Notes under the pieces: model-generated
Databases searched by the model: none
Told to the model about the DNA's origin: nothing
The model's input: the letters and a program-made list of their open reading frames with translations, nothing else
Made by a program: the position numbers and the translations under genes
Part shown: piece after piece, positions 36,040 through 43,688 of the stretch
How the letters are laid out: the number at the start of each line of letters is the position of its first letter
Position numbering within the stretch: position 1 is the first letter of the stretch
Assembly: GCF_003337555.1 (NCBI RefSeq)
Contig: NZ_QPJK01000004.1
Coordinates: forward strand, 471,320 to 535,319
From: Pseudorhodoferax soli
Lineage (GTDB): Bacteria; Pseudomonadota; Gammaproteobacteria; Burkholderiales; Burkholderiaceae_C
Length of the DNA stretch: 64,000 nt
Direction: 5' to 3'

Positions 36040-37007
36040 TCGATGCGCGCGCCGGACTCGCGCGCCACGCGGGCCCAGGTCTGCACGTCCTGCGCGAACT
36101 GGCGGCCCCACTGCGCGGCCGAGAGCGCGGGCTCGATCGGGATCGAACCGCCCTGCACGATCAGCGTGCGCATCTCGGGCGTGGCCATGGCCTCGCCCAT
36201 GGCCGCGTTGAGCTGCGCCACCAACGGCGCCGGCATGCCGGCCGGCCCGAACACCGCATACCAGCCCACGGTGTCGAAGGCCACGCCGGCCTGCGTCAGC
36301 GTGGGCACGTCGGGCAGCGAGGGCGAGCGCTGCGCGCCCGTGATGGCCAGCGCCTTGAGCCGGCCGGACTGCACCAGCGGCGTCATCGAGACCACGTCCA
36401 TGATGGCGAAATCGATCCGGCCGGAGAGGATGTCGGCCAGCGCCGCCTGCCCACCCTTGTACGGCACGTGCGCGAAGCGCACGCCCGACAGCAGGCGGAT
36501 GCTCTCGCCCACCAGGTGCGGCGGCGAGCCGTTGCCGAAGCTCGCGTAGCTCAGGCTGTCGGGCGCCTTGCGCGCCGCCGCGACGATGTCGGCCACGCTG
36601 GCGAACGGCGCATCGGCGCGCGCCACGATCAGCAGCGGCACCGTGGCCAGCTGCGCGATGGGCGTGAAGTCCTTGACCGGGTCGAACGGCAGGCTCTTGA
36701 ACATGGCCGGCGCGATGGCGAACGGCGCGGCCGTCAGCATCAGCGTGCTGCCGTCCGGCGCGGCGCGCGCCACGGCCTCGGCACCGATGTTGCCGCTGGC
36801 GCCGGCCCGGTTGTCCACCAGCACCGGCTGGCCCAGCCGCTGGCGCAGCTGCTCGGCCAGCTTGCGGGCCACGATGTCGGTGCCGCCGCCGGCCGGAAAC
36901 GGCACGACGAGGCGGATCGGCTTGTCCGCAGCCGCCCACGCGGCAGAGGTGGCGGAGGTGGCCCAGGCCATGGCAAGTCCCAGGGCGGTTCTTCGGCGCA
37001 TGTGCAT
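36036..37007 (-). CDS. Bug/TctC-type periplasmic solute receptor
   Basis: 323-residue exported receptor. Signal peptide ends near residue 26 (TSAAWAA), followed by DKPIRLVVPFPAGGGTDIVARKLAEQLRQRLGQPVLVDNRAGASGNIGAE. Other family landmarks are FDPVKDFTPIAQLATVP, SYASFGNGSPPHLVGE and HVPYKGGQAALADILSGRID. Start ATG 37007 has AGGAG 6 nt upstream. No permease genes of the tripartite system are in the window, as usual for the many orphan Bug receptors in Burkholderiales. A LysR gene is divergent. Confidence 0.9.
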   Translation of the reverse strand: MHMRRRTALGLAMAWATSATSAAWAAADKPIRLVVPFPAGGGTDIVARKLAEQLRQRLGQPVLVDNRAGASGNIGAEAVARAAPDGSTLMLTAAPFAIAPAMFKSLPFDPVKDFTPIAQLATVPLLIVARADAPFASVADIVAAARKAPDSLSYASFGNGSPPHLVGESIRLLSGVRFAHVPYKGGQAALADILSGRIDFAIMDVVSMTPLVQSGRLKALAITGAQRSPSLPDVPTLTQAGVAFDTVGWYAVFGPAGMPAPLVAQLNAAMGEAMATPEMRTLIVQGGSIPIEPALSAAQWGRQFAQDVQTWARVARESGARIE

Positions 37008-37042
37008 CGTGTGCTCCTTGCAGGAAGGCCTGCGTGGCCGGA

Positions 37043-37063
37043 TGATGCGCCGCCGATCCATCA
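37043..37063. promoter_or_regulatory. Candidate LysR-type binding dyad
   Basis: TGATG (37043-37047) and CATCA (37059-37063) form an inverted repeat with an 11-nt spacer in the 73-bp gap between the Bug receptor gene and the divergent LysR gene. The position suits an LTTR recognition site controlling both. The arms are only 5 bp. Confidence 0.35.
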
Positions 37064-37080
37064 CGATCCACAGCAAAACC

Positions 37081-38133
37081 ATGATCGATGCATCAGAGAA
37101 ACCCATGGCTGGCGACGGCGAGATGCTCGCGTTGCACCTGCGCCGGCTGCGGCTGCGGCACTTCGAGGTGCTGCTGGCCGTGGCGCGCCATGGCAGCCTC
37201 ACGGCCAGCGCGCCGGCGTTGGGCAGCACGCAGCCCGCCGTCTCGCAGTGGCTGGCCGAGATCGAGGCGGCCGTGGGCGTGCCGCTGTTCGTGCGCGGGC
37301 GCCAGCTCAAGCCCACGCAGCAGCTGGCGCCGGTGCTGCGCCATGCGCGCCGCGTGGTGGCCGACAGCCGCCGGCTGGAGCACGAGCTGGCGGCCGTGGC
37401 GCGCGGCGCCGACGGCCTGCTGCGCATCGGCAGCATGACGGGCCCCAGCATCGACCTGCTGCCACAGGCGCTGCTGGCGCTGCGGGCCGAGGGATCGGCG
37501 CCGCACTTCGAGGTGGTGGAGGACATCGCCCAGGGCCTGTGGGAGCGCTTCGCGCGGCGCGAACTCGACCTCATCGTCGGCCGGCTGGACGAGCGCGCCT
37601 ATGCGCCGGGCCTGGCGGCGCAGGCGCTGTACGCCGAACCCCACTGCGTGGTGGCCGGCCTGCACCACCCGCTTGGCAGCGGCAAGGCGGACTGGGCGCA
37701 GGCCGCGGCCTGGCCCTGGATCCTGCCGCCGCGCCACACCATGCTGCGGCGCGCCGTCGACGCCAGCTTCCTCGACCAGGCCCTGGCGCCGCCCGTGCCC
37801 TGGCTGGAGACCGGCGCACCGGGCCTGGTGCAGCGGCTGCTGCAGGCCAGCGACTGCCTGGTCGTGGTGTCCGGCGCGGCCGGCCGGCATTACGCGGCGC
37901 TGGGCGTGCTGCAGGTGCTGCCGCTGCGGCTCAAGGTGGATGTGGGGCCCATCGGCATGGCCTGGGCGGCCGACGACGACAGCCCGGCGTTGCAGCGCAT
38001 GCTGCAGGCGTTGCGGACCTGCGCGCACGAGCGCACGCCGCCCGCCGCCCCTAGGCCGGCGCGCCCGCGGCGATCTGCGCCAGCACCTGCCGCAGCCGCG
38101 GCGCGGCGGCGTCGAGGAAGCGGCGCATCTTGA
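37081..38133 (+). CDS. LysR-family transcriptional regulator
   Basis: 350-residue LysR regulator. Winged helix at about 19-80 (LRHFEVLLAVARHGSLTASAPALGSTQPAVSQWLAEIE), then the LysR substrate-binding domain. It is divergent from the Bug/alpha-beta hydrolase operon it likely controls. The normal LysR core ends near ALRTCAHERTPP; the last 27 or so residues (Arg/Ala/Pro-rich) read antisense through the 3' end of the convergent LysR gene. A palindromic CTAG at 38051-38054 holds a TAG stop one base out of frame, so a one-base error just before it could explain the odd tail. Confidence 0.87.
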   Translation: MIDASEKPMAGDGEMLALHLRRLRLRHFEVLLAVARHGSLTASAPALGSTQPAVSQWLAEIEAAVGVPLFVRGRQLKPTQQLAPVLRHARRVVADSRRLEHELAAVARGADGLLRIGSMTGPSIDLLPQALLALRAEGSAPHFEVVEDIAQGLWERFARRELDLIVGRLDERAYAPGLAAQALYAEPHCVVAGLHHPLGSGKADWAQAAAWPWILPPRHTMLRRAVDASFLDQALAPPVPWLETGAPGLVQRLLQASDCLVVVSGAAGRHYAALGVLQVLPLRLKVDVGPIGMAWAADDDSPALQRMLQALRTCAHERTPPAAPRPARPRRSAPAPAAAAARRRRGSGAS

Positions 38134-38974
38134 GCGGCATCTGCCCGCGCGCGGCGTGGACCAAGTGCACCGGCGCGGGCGCGGGCTCGCAGGCCTCCAG
38201 CACCGGCTGCAGCGCGCCGCTGCGCAACGCATCGGCCACCTGGTAATGCAGGAGCCGCACGAAGCCGACGCCGCGCACGGCGGCATCGGCCGCCGCCTGC
38301 GGGTTCGTGACCGTGAGCCGCGGGCGCACCGCGACATCGCGCGCCGCGCCAGTGAGCGGATCGCGGAAGCGCCAGGACGGTGCGGGCATGGGCGTGTCGA
38401 CGGCGATGCAGGGCAGCCGGGCCAGATCCTCGGGCAGCTGCGGCACGCCCTGCGCGGCGAGCAACGCCGGACTGGCGCAAGCCAGCGTGCGCAGCAGGCC
38501 GACCTGCGTGGCGACCATGGCGCTGTCGGGCAGGCGGCCGATGCGCACCGCCATGTCCACATGGTCGTCGAGCAGGTCCACGTTGCGGTCGGCCAGCACG
38601 AGGCGGATGTCGATCTGCGGGAAGGCCGCCAGGAAGTCCGCCACGATGGGCAGCACATGCAGCCGGCCGAACAGCACCGGCGCTGTGACGACGAGCTCGC
38701 CCTTGGGCGCCGTGTACTCGCCGGCCGCCTCCTGTTCGGCCGCGTCCACCAGCTCCAGGATGCGCCGCGCGGCGGCCACATAGGCGTGGCCGGCATCGGT
38801 CAGCGTGAGCTTGCGCGTGGTGCGCAACAGCAGGCGCGTGCCCAGCTGCGCCTCCAGGTCGGCGACGCGGCGGCTCAGCGTGGCCAGCGGCACCTGCAGC
38901 GCCCGGCCAGCCGCCGACAGGCTGCCGGTCTCGGTCACCTTCACCAGCATCGCCATGGCATCGAGGCGGTCCAT
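38051..38974 (-). CDS. LysR-family transcriptional regulator
   Basis: 307-residue LysR protein of the group that opens with MDRLDAMAMLVKVTETGSLSAAGRALQVPLATLSRRVADLE. The effector-domain segment RLVLADRNVDLLDDHVDMAVRIG is typical of that group. ATG 38974 is preceded by GAGAGG with good spacing; longer in-frame starts exist at 38986 and 39025. It is divergent from the flavin-reductase-like gene at 39073, the probable target. Its 3' end overlaps the convergent LysR frame. Confidence 0.88.
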   Translation of the reverse strand: MDRLDAMAMLVKVTETGSLSAAGRALQVPLATLSRRVADLEAQLGTRLLLRTTRKLTLTDAGHAYVAAARRILELVDAAEQEAAGEYTAPKGELVVTAPVLFGRLHVLPIVADFLAAFPQIDIRLVLADRNVDLLDDHVDMAVRIGRLPDSAMVATQVGLLRTLACASPALLAAQGVPQLPEDLARLPCIAVDTPMPAPSWRFRDPLTGAARDVAVRPRLTVTNPQAAADAAVRGVGFVRLLHYQVADALRSGALQPVLEACEPAPAPVHLVHAARGQMPLKMRRFLDAAAPRLRQVLAQIAAGAPA

Positions 38975-38992
38975 TCGTCCTCTCATATTCCG

Positions 38993-39007
38993 GGAGAGTG
39001 ATTCTCC
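38993..39007. promoter_or_regulatory. Inverted repeat in the lysR/flavin-protein divergent promoter region
   Basis: GGAGA (38993-38997) and TCTCC (39003-39007) with a 5-nt spacer sit about 20 bp upstream of the LysR start codon within the 98-bp divergent gap. Possible LysR operator; short arms. Confidence 0.3.
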
Positions 39008-39072
39008 GAATCGCCGGATTATCAAGCTTGCCGGAAAGGTGGACCATGGGCACTCCCAACCAGGAGAAGCAC

Positions 39073-39633
39073 ATGGCCTACGGATTCCTCGACATCGCGA
39101 TCACCCCGAGCGTGCGCGCCGCGCAAGCCGAGATGGGCGCCGACGGCTTGTGGACCGACTTCCCGGGCCACCGTGCGTTCGACCGCTTCACCGAAGCCGA
39201 GGCGCAATTCATCGCCGACCGCGACAGCTTCTACATGGGCACCGTGTCCGAGACCGGCTGGCCCTACATGCAGCACCGCGGCGGGCCGCGTGGCTTCCTG
39301 AAGGTGCTGGACGCGCAGACGCTGGCCTTCGCGGATTTCCGCGGCAACCGGCAGTACATCAGCGCGGGCAACCTGCGCGCCAACGACCGGGTGAGCCTGT
39401 TCCTGATGGACTACCGGCGCCGGGCGCGGCTGAAGATCTACGCGCATGCCCAGGTGCTGGCGCTCGACGCCGACCCGGCGCTGACCGACCAGGTGGTGGT
39501 GCCCGGCTACCGCGGCAAGCCCGAGCGCATCGTGCGGCTGCGGTTGGAAGCGTTCGACTGGAATTGCCCCCAGCACATCACGCCGCGCTGGAGCGAGGCG
39601 GAGGTGGCCGCGTTGCAGGCGGACAGCGACTGA
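39073..39633 (+). CDS. Pyridoxamine 5'-phosphate oxidase-like flavin-binding protein
   Basis: 186-residue protein of the split-barrel FMN-binding superfamily. The core DRDSFYMGTVSETGWPYMQHRGGPRGFLKVLD matches the PNPOx-like family, followed by FADFRGNRQYISAGNLRANDRVSLFLMDY. These proteins use or bind FMN or similar cofactors; the reaction here is unknown. GGAG 8 nt upstream supports ATG 39073; ATG 39046 is a longer alternative. Divergent from a LysR gene, which probably regulates it. Confidence 0.82.
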   Translation: MAYGFLDIAITPSVRAAQAEMGADGLWTDFPGHRAFDRFTEAEAQFIADRDSFYMGTVSETGWPYMQHRGGPRGFLKVLDAQTLAFADFRGNRQYISAGNLRANDRVSLFLMDYRRRARLKIYAHAQVLALDADPALTDQVVVPGYRGKPERIVRLRLEAFDWNCPQHITPRWSEAEVAALQADSD

Positions 39634-39957
39634 GGAACCGGCAGCGCACCGCGCCGCCCGCAGCCCACTGGCCACCGGCCACCGGCCGCTGCCCAGACTG
39701 CAGCGGCCATTGGGCGGCCCCCTGGAACCCGGGTATTCCCCAGGCCCATGGTGCATTGACTTCCCGTTCGAAGGCGCCATACAGTCAGTCGTACGACGAC
39801 TGGCCAGCGTTTGGTGCGGAAGTTAAACGTTTACTTACAAGAAATCTGGCACGTGGCGCGCATTCGATGGGCAAGACATCGTATGAGTTGCCGCGTGCTT
39901 CCCTGACGCAGCCCCTGGGGGCCCCGCGTCCTTTCACAGCCACCTGGAGGAGACACC
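39634..39957. other. Intergenic stretch upstream of the PL10-type lipoprotein gene
   Basis: No coding frame with recognisable content. It holds a hairpin with 8-bp arms GGCCGCTG/CAGCGGCC (39684-39691 and 39701-39708, 9-nt loop), possibly ending the flavin-protein transcript but without a T-run. An AT-rich block follows at about 39815-39850 and may carry the promoter of the next gene. The sequence GGCCACC is repeated in tandem near 39670-39685. Confidence 0.4.
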
Positions 39958-41970
39958 ATGGAGCGCAGACTTTTCCTCGGTTCCGTTGCCGGAGCCTTTT
40001 TGACCACCGCCTGCGGCGGCGGCGATGACGGCGGCGAGCCGGTCAACCCGGCCGAGCCGGAGTTGCCCGTCGACCCCGATCCGTTCCGCCAGTCGACCAA
40101 GCTCGCGATGCGGCGGGCCGCGCGCTACATGGACGAGAGCGTGTCGTCCAGCGGCGCCTACGTCTGGTCCTACCTGGCCGCGAACCGCAACAAGTGCTGG
40201 GGCGAGATGGAGGCCACGCCCACCATGGTGTGGATGCAGCCGACCGGCACGCCATCGGTGGGCCACGCCCTGATCGATGCCTACCATGCCACCAAGGACG
40301 AAACCTTCTACAAGGCCGCCGAGCGCACGGCGCTGGTCATGGTCGAGGCCCAGCATGCCTCGGGCGGCTGGAACTACATCCACGACCTGGCCGGCGAGCC
40401 GGCGCTCAAGCGCTGGTACGAGACGGTCGGCGCCAACGGCTGGCGGCTGGAGGAGTTCCAGCACTACTACGGCAACGCCACCTTCGACGACGCCACCACG
40501 GCCGTGTCCGCGCAGTTCATGCTGCGCATGTACCTGGAGAAGAAGGACCCGCGCTTCAAGGCCGCGCTGGACAAGGCCATCGCCTTCGTGCTAGACGCGC
40601 AGTTCAAGAGCGGCGTCGTCGCCGGCGGCTGGCCGCAGCGCTTTCCGCGCGCCTACAACGCCACCAAGGCGATGCCGGCGCCCAACTGGCCGCCGACCGG
40701 GCCGGGCTGGGAGCAGCTGGTGGCCGGCAACCAGAATGGCGACTACATCGTCCAGGGCCCGGGCGGCGTGCCGGGCCAGCCGGGCTACACCGGCATCTTC
40801 AGCGGCATGGAAGACGGCGACTACACGAACTTCGTGACCTTCAACGACGACGTGATGGGCGAGAACATCAAGTTCCTGATGCTCGCCTCCTTCGGCCTGG
40901 GCGACATGAGCCTGAAGGCCCCGGCCGTGGCCGCCATGGACTGCATGTACAACATCATGTACGAGTACGACGGCGACACCACCAAGGCCAGCAACCCGAA
41001 TGCGACGGCGACGCCGCAGGCCGGCTGGGGCCTGCAGCACCTGTCCGCCGACACGGTGGATGCCTACGGCGTGCTGCGCAAGGCCGGGCTGCCGGCCGCG
41101 GCACGCAGCTACGAGCCGCGCGGCCTGAGCCCCTCGGTCTCGATCACCAACGCCACGCAGCTGTTCCACTACTTCCGGCTGACCGGCGACAGGAAGTACC
41201 TGTCCAAGCTCGGCAAGGTGTTCGACTGGATCGACACCTGCGCGCTGCGCAACAACCAGCGCTCGCGCACCGCGGAGCGGCCGGACGGCGACCCGGAGAG
41301 CATCCTGACCGGCACGCACGCGCGGGTCGTGGAGCTGGAGTCGAACCGCCCGCGCTTCCCGCACCGCTACGGGACGAACATCCACAACGGCGCCTACTTC
41401 ATCGACCACGACTGGCGCCGCACGCCGGGCCACTACGGTGCCTCGCAGAACGCCAGCACCGCCGGGCCCCGGGCGACGCTGGCCAGGATGCAGGCGCTCT
41501 CCAATGCCGAGATCGCCGCGATGGTGGCCAGCTCGCCGCTCAACGTGCAGGGCGAACGGGCGCTGCCCACCTACTTCACCGTCAATGGCGAGGTGGACTT
41601 CCCGCACCTGTGGGCCAATGCCGTGAAGGGCACGGCGGCGCGGAGCCAGGAGCAGACCCAGACCCTGATCGACAGCCTGGGCGAGAAGAGCCACTGGAGC
41701 GAACCGCAGTCGACCTTCACCAACGCCTACACCCAGGACGGGCCGAGCACGCCTTACCTGGGCAAGGAGTACATGAGCACGCACGTGGGCGACCAGTTCG
41801 ACACCTCGCCGTTCGGCAGCAACCAGATGCCGGCCAAGGAGCCCTATGTCTCCAGCCCGCCCGTGGCCGAGCAGGTCATCAACAGCAGCACCTTCGTGGG
41901 CAACCTGGGCAACCTGGTGAGCTTCATCGCGCCAGTCGCCACGGTGAACGATCCGGCCTACAAGGCCTGA
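39958..41970 (+). CDS. PL10 pectate-lyase-family lipoprotein
   Basis: 670-residue exported protein. A short signal with Cys19 in LTTACGGG suggests a lipoprotein, followed by a Pro/Glu/Asp-rich linker. The PL10 pectate lyase core is recognisable: GGWPQRFP (223-230), DYTNFVTFNDDVM (288-300), and HARVVELESNRPRF (454-467) where the catalytic Arg of Pel10 enzymes (here probably R456) would lie. Between the first two motifs there are about 57 residues instead of the short loop I would expect, and about 200 residues follow the last motif. Pectate or another uronate polymer is a possible substrate. A GGAGGAG precedes ATG 39958. Confidence 0.75.
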   Translation: MERRLFLGSVAGAFLTTACGGGDDGGEPVNPAEPELPVDPDPFRQSTKLAMRRAARYMDESVSSSGAYVWSYLAANRNKCWGEMEATPTMVWMQPTGTPSVGHALIDAYHATKDETFYKAAERTALVMVEAQHASGGWNYIHDLAGEPALKRWYETVGANGWRLEEFQHYYGNATFDDATTAVSAQFMLRMYLEKKDPRFKAALDKAIAFVLDAQFKSGVVAGGWPQRFPRAYNATKAMPAPNWPPTGPGWEQLVAGNQNGDYIVQGPGGVPGQPGYTGIFSGMEDGDYTNFVTFNDDVMGENIKFLMLASFGLGDMSLKAPAVAAMDCMYNIMYEYDGDTTKASNPNATATPQAGWGLQHLSADTVDAYGVLRKAGLPAAARSYEPRGLSPSVSITNATQLFHYFRLTGDRKYLSKLGKVFDWIDTCALRNNQRSRTAERPDGDPESILTGTHARVVELESNRPRFPHRYGTNIHNGAYFIDHDWRRTPGHYGASQNASTAGPRATLARMQALSNAEIAAMVASSPLNVQGERALPTYFTVNGEVDFPHLWANAVKGTAARSQEQTQTLIDSLGEKSHWSEPQSTFTNAYTQDGPSTPYLGKEYMSTHVGDQFDTSPFGSNQMPAKEPYVSSPPVAEQVINSSTFVGNLGNLVSFIAPVATVNDPAYKA

Positions 41971-41980
41971 AGGCAGCGCT

Positions 41981-42005
41981 GCCCCCATGCCGCGCGGCAG
42001 GGGGC
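41981..42005. terminator. GC-rich hairpin between convergent genes
   Basis: GCCCCC (41981-41986) and GGGGGC (42000-42005) enclose the self-complementary TGCCGCGCGGCA with a single bulged A. It lies in the 42-bp gap between the convergent PL10-type gene and soeC, where a bidirectional transcription barrier is expected. No T-run, so intrinsic termination is uncertain. Confidence 0.45.
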
Positions 42006-42012
42006 GGTGCGT

Positions 42013-42939
42013 TCAGGAGACGACCTGGTAGTACAGGTTCTGCGGATGCCGTGCCTGGGCGAAGAAGAACCAGCGCTCGGCGAGCAGGCCCGGCACCTGC
42101 AGCGCCACGGCGAGGCCCCACAGCCAGCCCGGGCCGCCGGCCAGCGCGCCCGCCGCGCACAGCGCCGGCAGCACGAAGCCGCACAGCAGGAACAGCCAAC
42201 GCAGGTTCTTGAGGAAGGCCTGCGTCCTGCCGTGAAAGAACTCCCGCGTGTTGAACGCGCCGGCCGACATGCCCATGGATGTCTGCACGAGCCTGGGCGT
42301 GCGGATGCCGGTGGCGCTGTGCAGGGTGGATTTCGGCCGCAGCGCCGCGTTGCGCGCCAGGCTGGCCCAGCGCGCCGCCAGCGCCGCCAGCAGCACGCCC
42401 AGTGCAGCCGGGCCGGTGCGGCGCAGCAAGGCATCCTCGTCCGCGCCCGCCGCTAGCGCACTGGCCAGCACCAGGCCCGCGCCCTGGCCGATCAGGATGA
42501 AGTTGACCAGCGTGAGCGGCTGCGCCCACTCCTGGATGAAGCGCAGGCAGGCGTAGATCATGGCCGTGCACAGCCACAGCAGCGCGGCCAGCACCAAGGC
42601 GCCCAGCGGCAACCAGACCGGCGCCGCGCCGTCGGCCGGCAGCAGCGCCCACCACAGCAGCGTCCAGCCGATGAAGGCCGGCAGCACCAGGCACTCGCGC
42701 GAGAGCCAGGAGGTGCGCCACATCAGCACGGCGCGCCAGGCCCGCTCCTTGCGGCCCAGGTGGCCGAAGGACGACAGGAGACCGACGGTGGCCATCGCGG
42801 CGGCCAGCAGCAGCGTGTTGGCGACGAAGCCGCCTTGCATGGCCACCCCCATCAGCGTGGCCATGGCCAGCGCCACCACCAGGCCCTGCGCGGCGCCGGC
42901 GATGGCCGTGAACACCACGACGGACATGGCGGGGTTCAT
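42013..42939 (-). CDS. soeC: Sulfite dehydrogenase membrane anchor subunit (DmsC-like)
   Basis: 308-residue integral membrane protein with about eight helices (starting MSVVVFTAIAGAAQGLVVALAMATL), matching the DmsC family of quinone-reactive anchors. Internal landmarks are SWLSRECLVLPAFIGWTLLWW and SFGHLGRKERAWRA. It would hold the molybdoprotein and iron-sulfur subunits on the cytoplasmic face and pass electrons to quinone. Start ATG 42939 overlaps the soeB stop by 4 bp. The order A-B-C is that of SoeABC. Confidence 0.82.
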   Translation of the reverse strand: MNPAMSVVVFTAIAGAAQGLVVALAMATLMGVAMQGGFVANTLLLAAAMATVGLLSSFGHLGRKERAWRAVLMWRTSWLSRECLVLPAFIGWTLLWWALLPADGAAPVWLPLGALVLAALLWLCTAMIYACLRFIQEWAQPLTLVNFILIGQGAGLVLASALAAGADEDALLRRTGPAALGVLLAALAARWASLARNAALRPKSTLHSATGIRTPRLVQTSMGMSAGAFNTREFFHGRTQAFLKNLRWLFLLCGFVLPALCAAGALAGGPGWLWGLAVALQVPGLLAERWFFFAQARHPQNLYYQVVS

Positions 42940-43688
42940 GGGTTCTCCCCCGGTGCCGACTGCATGGACCGCCGCGGCAGGTACTGGTTGGCCGGCTGCG
43001 TCTCCCACTCGGGCATCAGCGCATAGCCACCGCGCTCGCGGATGGCGATGGAGACCTCGCTGTTCGGGTCCTTCACATCGCCGAACAGCCGCGCGTTGGT
43101 CGGGCAGGCCTTCACGCAGGCGGGCTTGCGGTCCTCTGGCGCGAGCTTCTGGTCGTGCACCCGGTCCACGCAGAGCGTGCACTTGGTCATGACCTGGCGC
43201 TCTTCGTCGAGCTCGCGCGCGCCGTAGGGGCAGGCCCAGGCGCAGTACTTGCAGCCGATGCACTTGTCGTAGTCGACCAGCACGATCCCGTCCTCGGCGC
43301 GCTTGTAGCTCGCGCCCGTGGGGCAGACCGGCACGCAGGGCGGATCCTCGCAGTGCAGGCAGCTCTTGGGAAAGTGCACCGTGTCCATGGTCGGGAACAC
43401 GCCCGCCTCGTAGGTCTGCACGCGGTTGAAGAAGGTGCCGGTGGGGTCGGCCCCGTAGGCGCGCTCGTCGGCCAGCGGGCCGGCCGAGCCCGAGGTGTTC
43501 CATTCCTTGCACGAGGTCACGCAGGCGTGGCAGCCCACGCAGACGTTGAGGTCGATGACGAGCGCCAGCTGCTTGGCTAGCGTGTCGCCTTGCTTCCAGC
43601 GCGCGCTGGGCGGGTTGGCTGGCGCGGGAGCCGGTGCGGGCGACACCAGCGCCTGCGGGCTGAGCAGGTCCTTGAGCCACTGGATCAT
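42936..43688 (-). CDS. soeB: Sulfite dehydrogenase iron-sulfur subunit
   Basis: 250-residue electron-transfer protein with four Cys groups for four [4Fe-4S] clusters: CVGCHACVTSCKEWN, CLHCEDPPCVPVCPTGA, CIGCKYCAWACPYGA, and CTLC with ACVKACPTNA. An Ala/Pro-rich N-terminal stretch of about 40 residues precedes the first cluster; there is no export signal. The start overlaps soeA's stop and the stop overlaps soeC's start, so all three are coupled. It transfers electrons from the Mo centre to the anchor. Confidence 0.88.
   Translation of the reverse strand: MIQWLKDLLSPQALVSPAPAPAPANPPSARWKQGDTLAKQLALVIDLNVCVGCHACVTSCKEWNTSGSAGPLADERAYGADPTGTFFNRVQTYEAGVFPTMDTVHFPKSCLHCEDPPCVPVCPTGASYKRAEDGIVLVDYDKCIGCKYCAWACPYGARELDEERQVMTKCTLCVDRVHDQKLAPEDRKPACVKACPTNARLFGDVKDPNSEVSIAIRERGGYALMPEWETQPANQYLPRRSMQSAPGENP

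Noticed and set aside
39660-39710. CRISPR-like or tandem repeat array
   Set aside because: Only a two-copy GGCCACC repeat and one hairpin; no regular spacing or spacers.
41971-41982. GGCAGCGCTGCC palindrome as recombination site
   Set aside because: Short GC palindromes are common at this composition and no integrase or mobile gene is near.
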